From the NCBI GenBank assembly GCA_029582155.1, contig CM055905.1, positions 66,806,356 to 66,870,355 of the forward strand: a DNA stretch of 64,000 bases. The letters are read 5' to 3'. Both the position numbers and the translations under genes were made by a program. Numbering within the stretch: the first letter of the stretch is position 1; every line of letters begins with the position of its first letter. Source of the stretch: Panopea generosa. Lineage: Eukaryota; Mollusca; Bivalvia; Adapedonta; Hiatellidae. Below are positions 10,790-21,715 of the stretch, in pieces. The notes below the pieces were generated by a model. That model was not told where the DNA came from, did not search any database, and was given only the letters and a program-made list of their open reading frames with translations.

Positions 10790-11345
10790 TAGCGTAGCTA
10801 AAATGATTCAAGCCTATCAGGCTCTAAGAAGTGTGTGTGAGGGTGTGTGGGCCGGGGGTCTGGATGCTTTACCTGCGTTCTGAGGGCATTTTCAGGAGAT
10901 AATTCTATGCATTCGCGAGAAAATTAAAGTTAGATAAAAAAACGTGCAAACCCGTTCGTTTTGGCGTAAAGACAGCTATGCCACCTAATATTATAATTTT
11001 GGTACTTTTCACATTGTTGATTTTGTTAAGAACACACACCTAACAATCACGTTACTATCTGTGCTGAAAATCGTCATTTGGATGTTTTACATTATAGAGC
11101 TCCGGAAATAGCGGTTAGGTTAACTGGTCGTCTGTTAGCTCTCGATAACATAAAACGACGCTAAATATTGAAACAGACGAAATCACTTTAATTTCTATTA
11201 CACCTGACAATATCCATGCACCTCATTCCTTGATCCGCCATTTGTATTTCTTGTACTTCCTTATTGTAACAAGACGCTTGAAACCGTCGCGATATGACTT
11301 AACATTGTTGAAAGAGTAGCTAATTGTCATGCAACAACAGCGACA
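10790..11345. other. Duplicated intergenic flank, no gene
   Basis: Contains the block sequence shared with 37500-37830 and 50000-50310, with short GTGTGTGAGGGT repeats near 10835. Near 11099-11170 there is the tail of SINE family C (seen complete at 38021-38345) without its head. Confidence 0.6.
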
Positions 11346-11600
11346 ATGACAACTTGATATAAATATAGATAAAAGCTTAAGGACTCACACCATTATTAAC
11401 ATTACACAAATGAAGGAGATGGAAATAAAAGTTAAGTTCTCTTTTTTTGTTTTTCAGGACTTTGTATTGCAGTGATTTTTTCTAACCATGTGGTAAATGG
11501 TCAGTATTTTAGAAATCACCCCTAATGTTGATACTAGCTTTCTAGGCATATCTTTGTTATTTTAGAATTGTTGGTTCGAACTGCACCGTGGACGAGTATT
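11346..11600. repeat. Local duplication B, copy 1 (partner 12958-13220)
   Basis: The stretch from ACAACTTGATATAAATATAG through TTTTCAGGACTTTGTATTGC and beyond is repeated almost identically at 12958-13220. No coding potential is evident. Confidence 0.85.
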
Positions 11601-11686
11601 TGAACAATAATTACTCTTGAAATTGATAGGTATCACAAAACTTTTAATCTTAAATAGAAAATGTAATAGTGTTGAGAGACGCTAAG

Positions 11687-11890
11687 GTTCTCCACGACCG
11701 AATGGTAAAAGGCGTCGTCTTAAAATCTCACATTTAAGGTCGTAGGTTCGAGTCCCGCTCGCTCCAAAATCTTTATGTTGGAAAGTTTGCCAGTTACTTC
11801 TGGAAAGACGATAGTTCTACTCTAATTCCTTCTGATGTCTTCTTCCAACAATAATATTTGACATTCCGTATATTAAATGAAATGTGTTGA
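11687..11890 (+). mobile_element. tRNA-derived SINE, family A
   Basis: Head with CGACCGAATGGTAAAAGGCG and B-box GTAGGTTCGAGTCCCG, then the family body with GGAAAGTTTGCCAGTTACTT and GATAGTTCTACTC. Closest in structure to 3094-3310. Confidence 0.75.
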
Positions 11891-12619
11891 AAATGGCGTT
11901 AGACATGCGCAAAGCTCCAACTTCCGTTAGTGTCGTCCGTACAGGGAAACGCACTTGAGTAACTTTATTACTGTTTATTATTGATGTCATTATTACATAG
12001 ATATGACCAGTATAAATGTGTAATTCATTTTTATCGTGCAGTATGTACAATTATGTATTATAAGGGAGATAACGTTTATATAATACAATTTTCACACATG
12101 TGCTGGTTACTATCCGTTATATACACAATATGGTTCAAATAGTATTACAGAAAATGTATCAGAAAATGACATATTACGATTTACAAGTATTTAATTTGAT
12201 TTTTATTGTTTCATTGAGACACCTCTAGACAATTTATAGACTTCTATAAATAAACGGTGTTATGTCAAGTAGCGCCAGTACTCAATACATGATGTGTAAT
12301 ATTGTCATGGCATCAAACCAAAACTGATCAACAATAACAATCCAGTCATTATCACTCATTAGTCTGTAGAACGAACCCGGTTCTCCCGATTTAGTCCGCA
12401 TTGTGTAAATAGCAATACTGGGAAGCACCAATTGAGCACGTTGATTGGTCAGTTCAACTGAAAATTTGATTTCGTCACAGTTTAGTAAGCGTTCAATTGC
12501 AATGAAATGTGGGACAGACATAGAACTCCCTTCTTTTAATTCGGGGTTAATAGTCCTGATTCGGGAGATACATGTATCAGCTTCTGGGATAGACTATCAA
12601 TATCATACTCAGTGTTTAA
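11891..12619. other. No recognisable gene
   Basis: AT-rich. A 79-codon minus-strand frame (12282-12521) has no recognisable domain, no splice context and no supporting neighbour. Confidence 0.5.
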
Positions 12620-12798
12620 TGAAGCGTAATGTCTCAAAAGGTGGATAGAAGAAATTGTATATAATAAATAACAAATCAATTCAATTCTTTTATCAAGCAC
12701 AAACAGCATACAATGTTAATATCCTTAACAACTTAAGCGGTTATATAATGAGAACAAAATGACCTATATAACATACAAATATATAGCAAAACTTTAAG
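12620..12798. repeat. Local duplication A, copy 1 (partner 13233-13411)
   Basis: Starts GAAGCGTAATGTCTCAA and continues through CTTAAGCGGTTATATAATGA; repeated at 13233-13411 with few changes. Duplications A and B interleave. Confidence 0.85.
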
Positions 12799-12957
12799 TC
12801 ATACCCTTTTTCTGAAGCTTGTTTCCTTCAATGTTTTCTCATGTAATAAACAGTAATATATAATTTTATGAAATTTAAACATCTTTGGGTATGTTCGCTT
12901 GTTTAGTTTGTAAGAAGATTATATTTTGCATGCAGGTTGGTAAAACATTAGTAACAA

Positions 12958-13411
12958 CGACAACTTGATATAAATATAGATAAAAGCTCAAGGACTCACA
13001 CCATTATTAACATTACACAAATGAAGGAGATGGAAATAAAAGTTAAGTTCTCTTTTTCTATTTTTCAGGACTTTGTATTGCAGTGATTTTTTCCTCCATG
13101 TGGTAAATGGTTAGTATTTTAGAAATCACCGCTGATGTTGATACTGGCTTTCCAGGCATATCTTTGTCATTTTAGAATTGTTAATTCGAACCGTATCGTG
13201 AACGAGGAGATGACAAATAACTACTTCTGAAATTGAAGCGTAATGTCTCAATAGGCGGGTGCAAGAAATTGTATATAATAAATAACAAATCAATTCAATT
13301 ATTTTATTAAGCACAAACATCATACAATGTTAATATCCTTAACAACTTAAGCGGTTCTATAATGAGAACAAAATGACCTATATAACATACAAATATATAG
13401 CAAAATTTCAC
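12958..13411. repeat. Second copies of local duplications B (12958-13220) and A (13233-13411)
   Basis: The second copies of the 11346 and 12620 segments lie side by side here, only about 12 bp apart, whereas the first copies are about 1 kb apart. Confidence 0.85.
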
Positions 13412-13442
13412 TCTCTAGTAGATCATTTATTCATAGTGTAAA

Positions 13443-13652
13443 TCATCGTCGGATACCCCCGGGTGACAATGCCGATACTCTCCATCCATCACCCGTGGGA
13501 TCTTTGTCATCTTCACGTCGTTTTATTTGTACAGAAGAGAATAACAACGGCCAATCAAAACGGCATTTACAAAATGGATACTCTTCAATGGGAAACAAAA
13601 AAAGAGCAAATCCGAACAATATGGCCGCGCCCATGGCCAAAAACGACAACAC
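13443..13652 (-). CDS. Possible small one-pass membrane protein or exon (69 aa)
   Basis: A minus-strand frame opening MLSFLAMGAAILFGFALFLF contains one clear hydrophobic helix, then a Cys-containing stretch (FCKCRFDWP) and a charged tail with KRREDDKD. The stretch is markedly richer in GC and CpG than its surroundings, which is unusual here. I recognise no family. The frame is open upstream of the ATG, so it may be an internal exon. Evidence is weak: length, composition and one membrane segment only. Confidence 0.25.
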   Translation of the reverse strand: MLSFLAMGAAILFGFALFLFPIEEYPFCKCRFDWPLLFSSVQIKRREDDKDPTGDGWRVSALSPGGIRR

Positions 13653-13679
13653 TTGTGTTTTCAGCTTTTCACAGTTAAA

Positions 13680-14569
13680 AGGCTAAATATACAGATGTTT
13701 AGGCTAAATATAAATGAAGAGTATCGTAATGAATTACTCGTTGGTATTCGACGATGAGTGCAAATGTGATTTATTCACACCTGGTACATTTAATAGAATT
13801 TATGAAAAGAGCATAGGTAAGCACTTTATACACAATTTTATATACAATTAAACAAATCAAATTGAATTATATTAAGATGTACGTAAACAAGATAATTAAC
13901 CATAAACACGCTTATTCGCTGCTTGTTCTTTCACGTCGTGCATTGGCCAGATGAACATATATTTCAAAATTATTAACAGTATGGATTTTATTTTCTGTCA
14001 TTAATATACTAAATGTTTGACTATTTGGTCATCGTCAAATATATTTTGGTAGATAGTGTGTCTTTAGATCTTTATAACATGGGAAAACTAGTATAAAATG
14101 GTATTTGTCTTCTATCACATTCATTTTACAACACATGTATTCGCGCACAGAGCTTTCCATATTGTTTTACCGTCCCTCTTCAATAGTTGGATTATGAGCG
14201 GTATTTTTACACAGTTTAAATATTTTTCAAATTCATACCCACAAAATTAATGTAGTTTTAATACTTTAAGTCTTCAGTTGTACACGCTATACAATCGATT
14301 CAAAGTTCATATAGCTTGGAAAGTTCAGCATTGAATAGTAGAGGTAAAGCGTATAATTGGATAATTACAGTTTCGAATGCGAACAATTCATAATTGAGTA
14401 CCTTAACCTGCATTACCTGTATTGAAAATACAAAATCAATGATATGTACAATCGCTATAAAATACCAAACAAGAACATATTATATATATACTGATATACA
14501 AAACTTCATATTGTTATACATATACACTGACCAAAAATGAAAACTTTACATCGACCTGTAATAATTCCG
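13680..14569. other. AT-rich intergenic DNA, no gene seen
   Basis: No conserved reading frame, RNA gene or repeat boundary could be identified in this stretch. Confidence 0.5.
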
Positions 14570-15074
14570 CTTTAAAGCAACACATCCACGTTTAAACTTT
14601 TTTAAAAAGTTTTTCAGTTGAGTTGTGAGCACGTTTCCCATACATAAATATATGGTCAGTGAGCTGTATATGTGCTAACAAACACTATCCAGAACGCTTT
14701 AGAATTATAAAAAAAAAGATGTCCAAATTATAAAGCGTGACAAACGCTTAATAAATTATTTTTAAATTGCCGAGGATTCCAACTTGGCTTCAAATTGAAT
14801 TATGCGAGTTGTATTAAAAAACTTCACGTTTTATTGCGAAGTGTACTTTACCTGCCTTGAAAGTCATTTTGACAATTTTTTTGACTCGGGTGAGTTACAC
14901 GCTTGTTTTATAAAGTGTTAGTCACGCATTATAATTTGGGCATCATTTTGTTTGGGATTGTGTTTATATGCTCATATACAGCTAATTTATTATATGTTTG
15001 TATGGGAAATGTGCTCATAACTCAATTAATTTTTTTTTTTAAAAAAGTTCAAACGTGGATGTGTTGCTTTAAAG
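14570..15074. mobile_element. 505-bp non-autonomous DNA transposon with about 190-bp inverted repeats
   Basis: The left arm (14570-about 14755) and right arm (about 14890-15074) are imperfect inverted repeats; both begin CTTTAAAGCAACACATCCAC read inwards. The centre is about 135 bp and non-coding. The target is the palindrome CTTTAAAG, so the duplication could be TTAA or the full 8 bp. A paralogous uninterrupted site exists near 15375-15400, where TTCC is followed by CTTTAAAGGG and CCAGTCTC. Confidence 0.8.
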
Positions 15075-15960
15075 AAACCAGTCTCGACGGTAATGACTAA
15101 ACAATGCCCAGGACATCAAGATGTTTGAAATAATACTTAAAAAATGAGAAAAACATATTTCCTGTTTTCCCATAGTATTCCTATGTAAAAATCAAAACCC
15201 CCTTACTGGGCCTCAATGGAACCTAGCAGCCGTTTTATTTGAACAAACTTGAAACCCCTATTTATAAAGATAATTTAAACTAACTATAAGAAAATGTGGT
15301 TTGTTGGTTCTTGAGAATATTTTTTTTGAAATTTCACAATTTTATCCCTTTATGTGACCCTGTTATCAAATTCCCTTTAAAGGGCCCAGTCTCAACTATT
15401 ATGACTAAAAATGCTGCAGACATCAATATTATTGGAATAATACCAAAAAGGATGAAAAAAACATAATTTCCTGTTTTCCAGTACTATTCCTATGTAAAAA
15501 AAATACTGGGCCCTAATAAACCCTAGCCTCTTTATTTGAACACACTTGAAATCCCTTCTCATAGGGATCATTTATACAAAATATAAACAGATTTGGCTGG
15601 TCAGCATTTTTAAATTAAAAAAGTCACTGTGTTAAACCGATATGTTCCCCGGGCGGGGCCAATTTTGACCCTAGGGTCATGGCTTGAACAAATCTGAGTG
15701 AAACTGATTGAGTTACTGATACTACATGCATAATATCAAAGGCCTTGCACTTGCACTTTCGGAGAAGAAGATTTTTTTATATTTTTTAAATGATAAGATG
15801 CTAGGGCGGGTTCAAATTTGAATGATCTTTATGGAACAATGTTTCACACAAAATTTTGGTGACATCCGTTTGAAGCAAAAGTTAAAAACGGATGGACGAC
15901 GGTCACTGGGCGATCAGAAAAGCTCTTCTTCAGTTTTGCTAAAACAGTTATAACTACCAC
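15075..15960. repeat. Tandem duplication of about 290 bp plus a dispersed repeat
   Basis: The segment starting CCAGTCTCGACGGTAATG (about 15078) recurs at about 15388 in diverged form; both copies share ATTTCCTGTTTTCC and the CTATGTAAAAA motif. From about 15640 a dispersed repeat follows with CCCCGGGCGGGGCC and TTTGACCCTAGGGTCATG, ending near CACTGGGCGATCAGAAAAGC. This repeat is of a kind I associate with bivalve assemblies. Confidence 0.65.
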
Positions 15961-16489
15961 GTGCGCATTAGACGTAATAGACATCATGAACGTCGATTTC
16001 ACGTGCATGTACGTACCAGTATATTCCGTGTTTATCATACTTAACTTTCAGTCTGATTATACAGCCGTTGAAAACATTGAAATTCGTGCAGTTTTCATAG
16101 TTTTAATATGCCTAAAATTCCATTAAATGTTTGTGAACATAAATTCACTGAACGAAAATACTTTCGGCTTTTCGATGTTTTCGATCTTGCCGCATTTAAT
16201 CATACTTTCATCATTTCCGTAACAAAAGGTTCATAATTATTGTTATACAAATGCAACTGAAAATACTCTTGCAATAATATATAAAAAAAAAATTCACTTA
16301 ATCAAAGTTTTTATTGTTTAGTAAATATTTTTATAATATTAGAGTGCTGTGTTGGAATAATTTCGTATCGCAATGTCACCATATACATCACTTTGTCAAT
16401 CATACAGAGCATGAACAATTCTGTCAGTAGCAGTGTTATTCACATTTGTTCAATCTGTATATTAACGTTTGAAGTTGGCATTGTACCAG

Positions 16490-16990
16490 GCGTATGAAAA
16501 GGAGCTAAATTAGACTTCTTAAGGATCCTCTGTATTCTTCTATGCTCGACTCTGATGGCACAATCCACGGATTATTAACCTATACGAGTTTACGCGCATT
16601 GTACAGAATGCCATCACGGAATTTGGTGATATCTTCATTAATGTAGATTCCATTGTAACTACGGTATTTGGCCAATTTGCGAGCATTAAACAGTCTCTGT
16701 CGATAGCAATAGGAAGTAAACTTGACTAAAATAGCTCATGGCGTCGAGACGACCCTGATAGTGGATGGTCGTCCTATTCGATGTGAACGATCGATGTCCT
16801 CTATCGCAGGAGATATGCAGTGTTGCCGTTGTCATTTTCAGGGATATCGGAAATGCGTACGAAGTTTCGACGGCTTTACTGCTCGGTAAAATTATCAAAT
16901 GACCCTAGCTGTTTGACTCCAGCCTTGAGTTGCTTGTTCTGGTTGTACAGAGATAGCATGCCATTGCGAAATCCACATAGAAGGCCAGAA
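16490..16990 (-). pseudogene. Decayed LINE ORF1 (coiled-coil/RRM-type)
   Basis: On the minus strand, broken in several frames, pieces resemble an L1-type ORF1 protein: an IPEND segment, an IDRSHRIGRP-like segment, a KFTSY segment and an INEDITKFRD segment, in the family order. The intact ORF1 at 52971-53819 has the corresponding IDRSHRVGKP, KFSSYRARDKF and INEDLTHHRN. At least two frame changes and several stops are present, so it is inactive. Confidence 0.6.
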
Positions 16991-17099
16991 ACTATTTTCT
17001 TGACTGAGGATTCCATCTGTCAAGTTTGGTTTCGAATTTTAAGTCCAAAACCAAAAAACCTGGTTGATATTGATGTTTGTTTTATTGGGTGTTAATTGA

Positions 17100-17970
17100 A
17101 CTACTGGAAATATCAAAATAAGATTCTAAGTCAAGTGTGAGATCTATCAAGGCAATTGGTGATAACACGATGTAGAAGTTACTGATTTGCACATACAAAG
17201 ACGCCCTTATTTTTGACTTTTGACAGTATACTCGATTTCTCCGTGTGCCCTAGGTGAATATAGAAGATATCGTGTCCGTGCAATAATTAGCTGACTACAC
17301 TGAAAATGTTATCGTCAAACTTATTAGCACTTCAAACGTAATTTGCAAATGTTGGATTTATAATTTCTTTGCAGCCTAGCGTTTCATACTTGTATTGTCC
17401 TACAACCGAGTAAGAACTAAATATCATCTTATTATGGAATTATTTTGTCCAATAATTTGTGTAATAGTTACAACTCCATCTTGTCGCGTCATGACAAAAT
17501 AATTTGAAAATGAACCATGATTTAAACTTACAACAGATAATTTGAAACTATAACTTACATCAGCCAACAAACACAACACCACTTTTTAAGCGATGGCTTT
17601 TACAATAAACACATGTGCACGCTGTAAATATTAAAAGTGAATAGTCTGACTGATTATTTGTATTTATTCTTTCTTATCTTATGATATGACGACGAGGAAA
17701 GAGCGAGGTTGACAATGGCATCATTTGCTACGGACCGTTTCAAGGCGGTGACCCTTATTATCCATGTATGTTTTTATTTTATCATTTCTTATATTGTTAT
17801 ACTTTAGTGGTTATGTAATTTGATTGCTACGTCTACTGTTGGTTATATGAATTCTTATTTGTATTAAATTGACACTAGAGCATGTACATCAATAGATAGG
17901 GTTATCATTTTTAGAGAATTCAGTAGGAACTGTTTTTATTTTTCAATCTTCTTGCTGCTGTTTTTATGAA
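17100..17970. other. Intergenic DNA 3' of the HEPN gene, no gene seen
   Basis: AT-rich; no convincing frame or repeat family recognised. Confidence 0.5.
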
Positions 17971-17972
17971 CC

Positions 17973-20900
17973 TCATATAAGGCGCATTGGTCCGCGTCCA
18001 GTTCTTTCATTGTTCAATAAATGCGCAACAAGCAATACAACAGCCATAGCAATCCATTTGCAAACTGTCCTCAACCTTCGTGAACGGCTTACATTTCTGT
18101 CATTTTCGATTGCTTTTGCACGATGAGATAACTGTTCATCAAATGTCTCCAAGAGAGTTTGATGCTCATTAATTAAATACCTCATACTTTCATTTCCGGT
18201 TCGAACAATATCAATTTCATTTCTTATTGACATTATTTTATCTCTTTCATTTACGCTTCCGTCTATATTCTCAACGATTTCTTCCACACGACGAAGCTGA
18301 TTTTGGAACTGAAATTGTACAGACCATACGTAAATTAAATTCATTACATACATTTTAAAATACAGTCCTATTTTAATATTAAGGGAATTGTCCGCCATAA
18401 TTTGGATTGCTTTGTTGCATTATTAACTTGGTTATTACAAATAACATTCACTTGAATGACAATTTTGCGAATGGTATGAATTCCATTTACTCAAATGCTA
18501 ATTTCTTATTTCCAACGTCTAAATTTAATGAAAATTAATAATATAAATTTAAACACAGCAATAAATTAAAACTGAGAACTTATGAATTGATCCCTCAAGA
18601 AAAGCAGTAGTACATGTATAATATAGGATAAAAGAACATCTTGGAAGCCCACAACACAGCCAAAAAATGAAGCAGACTCAGGGTAATATCACCTTCACAT
18701 CACTTAACACCGTCGTCTCTAGCAATACTGAAATCGTAAGTAAGTTTCCTTTCGATGAATGACAACCATATAAATATGCTTTTTATTAACAATAGAAATA
18801 AGAATAAAATCAAATCTTTACTCACCGATGTTATCTCTGATTTAGGATTACTTTGATTTAAATCGTTTCTTAATTTACCAAGCTCATTTTCCGTGGAATG
18901 TGTTACTTCATTTTTTATTTTTGTTGTACAATCCTTCAGGAATTGCTTTGTTTGATCTTCGTATTGGGATTGCCGTATACCCAGTTGTCTGACATATGCA
19001 TGTAGATGTTCAATAGAATCACCACACATTACATTGAAGTCTTCACGCTCCATCTGATGAAAATGTTTAAATCGGAAAAATTGATTGCAAGTTGAAAATG
19101 TGTCTATCAAAAACGGAGGAAAGTTTTTAACTTTAGTTGTTTTAAATTTACAGTATTTGTAGATTGTGATATAAATAAAAGAAAACAATTCGCTAACACA
19201 TCTCAAGTTTTATCAATTGATACATCTATAAACATAAGTGTAAAACAAATATTTTTTCTGATATATATAGACTATATAAACATTAATAGCACAATGGCTG
19301 AAAAGAAGCCATCAGCATTTTTGAAAAGTCCAGATTAGTTTCAAAAAAACAAACGTTCTTATGATTCAATACATTTAAGCAAATATATAGTTAAGCACAA
19401 CTACAATATAAGGGAATAGAGTTGTTCCTACATGAACAGTGTTACCTCAATAAGTTTTAACAAATAGTATAAATTTACTGTGAATACCTGTTATACACAT
19501 GTGCGCAATGGCATAGCTTAATACAAACTGTGGTTTAAATTTATATACTAATCAACATGTTACTTGTCCTTATTTATATATTGCATATCCTAACATAATT
19601 AATAATTATTATCATGCGCAGCTCTATGTTCTACAAAGTCAACGGATACATTTGTAAGTATATTCAATTGTTTAGCCTTATGTTTGTTTTGCCTGAGCAT
19701 ATATATTATTTGAACCACACATATTTATACTAACACATTCGTAAGAATCTCTTTCTAGTTTATTATCTTCGTCTCGTTCCTAGGCGATGGTCCCTATTGC
19801 ATTTATTCAGTATGTATGTTGCTACCGTATTTTATTTTTTAAGCGTATTTTTAAGCGATGTTTCTGTTTGTTTGTTTTTGCTAAGGCTGAGCTTTTTCAA
19901 TTTCATATGTAATTCATGTAACATGTAATTTCTTTTTGTACATGCGTTTGTCTCCTGTATACAATAGCATCTACAACACGTTTTTTTATCATATTTATCT
20001 AACATGTTTTGAACACACCTTAACTAAGTGTGAACATATTCCGACAATTATGTCATATTGGGAATGGTAAAACACTGTTTAACAATGACCATGTATAAAA
20101 TAGCAATTTATTACAAAATTTTAAAATTTCCTTACCTCAGATATGCGGTTGACAGCATCTTTGGCTTCTTGACAATCTAAAAGTGTTTGAGGATCCTGCA
20201 ACTCAGATTTAATGTCTTTGATAAGATCATCCAGGTCTTCTCGTTGAAGACTTAGATTTTCCGAATGCATTATCTTGTGTCTCATTTCTCGTATCTGAAA
20301 TGTAAACCAAACATATATTCTAGGAATTAAATAGAAAATATCTCTAATTATAAGAACATATATACAGCAGGGTATTATTCAAAAGGTAGAGTCACCCCAA
20401 CACAAAATAACACGTATGCGCATTGTACCATAGCAATCTTAAATAAGATAGCGTAAGGCGATTTAATTGATTTTATGTTCCGATTCAATCCAATGCGTGT
20501 TTCATACCCGATACATGTACGTGCGCATAACTATATATCATTTTTAACTATAGTTTACAACTAAACGTTTACAATTAGATTGATACAAATCTTTTACAGA
20601 AAGTATTATTTATAACACTATCAAAATGTAAAATTACAGACATAGTAAGTTTTAGTATCTGAGCGGGTTGGTAGTAAAGTGGATACAGTGCTGGCCGCTC
20701 ACGCCTGAATTGGCGCTTTCAATTCCAAATTCAACCAGATAACCTCTCAAAACCAACACCGAGTATTGGTTCTTCACAGTAAATAAGTTCGAGAGCACTT
20801 CGTATAAGCACTGAGTTTACATCACAATCAAGCTAAAATAAATTGTTTAGACAATGAATGTGGAATTTTTACCTAAATATCAGAAATATTAAACAAGACG

Positions 20901-21468
20901 TCACTAAAAATCAAAGAGCATACTAGTAAGCATTTGAGTGTAAAACTGAATTAATTTCCGATTGTGGTATCTTTCGGATTTTATGAATTGGCTGTGTTAT
21001 CGACACATCAAATTTCTTGCTGATAGTTAGACAATTAATGGCAAGAGCGAGTAAACCAGCACAGTCGGTTTCTGTCGCACTCTGTTTGTTCTCATACCCT
21101 GTTGGCATAAAACATTTCCCAATTTCCCAGGATCGGCTAGTATCTGTCCATGTATTTATATTCGTGTTTTCAAGTACAACCTTACCATATAAGTGTTTAC
21201 GTTTCAATAACTTGTATATTTTATGGCAAATGCCTTTCGGACAAATCCATTTGCGTCGTTTGGAGCTCACAATACTACATGAAGAGCAATGTTTGTGAGC
21301 TCCTGCGGGAAGATTTATTCGCACCTTTGAACAAATATGATGCTGCAGAGCTCCAACTTCTTTCTCTGAGAAGTTCACGAGACCATCATCCATGTACTTA
21401 AGTGCAAGTGCTCCCTTCATCCAGTTGATGAATTCTGGTTGGTTTGGTTGATCTTGTAGAGCCGCCAT
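17973..21468 (-). CDS. HEPN (DZIP3-type), coiled-coil, C-terminal membrane-anchor protein
   Basis: Spliced minus-strand gene. Exon 1 starts at 21468 (ATG) and runs to about 20970. Exon 2 is 20294-20136, exon 3 19053-18826 and exon 4 18308-17973 (TGA). Exons 2-4 are phase 0 with AG/GT borders. Exon 1 encodes a globular domain with C61-x2-C64, C76/C81 and SWEIGKCFMPTGY, a motif seen in large uncharacterised bivalve families assigned to DZIP3-like HEPN proteins. Exon 2 begins IREMRHKIMHSEN and carries R-x4-H (RHKIMH), the HEPN RNase-type signature, followed by a helical DDLIKDIKSELQDP stretch. Exon 3 is helical and charged. Exon 4 is coiled-coil-like and ends in a hydrophobic helix (WIAMAVVLLVAHLL) 13 residues before the stop, fitting a tail-anchored membrane protein. 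An acceptor-like site abuts the ATG, so a 5' non-coding exon is likely. I could not place the exon 1 donor: continuity of the fold suggests splicing near IHKI (residue 164), but no consensus GT lies there, so a broken gene is possible. Confidence 0.65.
20650..20775 (+). mobile_element. Possible tRNA-derived SINE head in HEPN gene intron 1
   Basis: GGTTGGTAGTAAAGTGGATA and GCTTTCAATTCC are spaced like A and B boxes, and the sequence recalls tRNA-headed molluscan SINEs. No second copy was found in the window. Confidence 0.3.
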
Positions 21469-21715
21469 TGTTAACCTGAAAATAGAAATATAAGATTATC
21501 TTTACAAAAGAAAATGGTTGATTGACAAGCGTAGTCAATAAGGTTTTCAATTCTCAATTATTTAATGAAAATTGGGATCGTATCCCATTCAATGCGTTAT
21601 ACATGAGAGGTCATATTGGTCATCTAATTGAATAAGTAGGTTTTTGGTTGCCCGTTTTATGAATACACAATAGACATGTAGATTATTTTGATATTGTAAT
21701 AAATATTATCTGTTA

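Noticed and set aside
12282-12521. 79-codon minus-strand frame
   Set aside because: No domain, splice context or repeat-family match visible; length expected by chance.
15844-16038. 64-codon minus-strand frame
   Set aside because: Falls in a dispersed repeat ending with a CACTGGGCGATCAGAAAAGC motif; not a gene.
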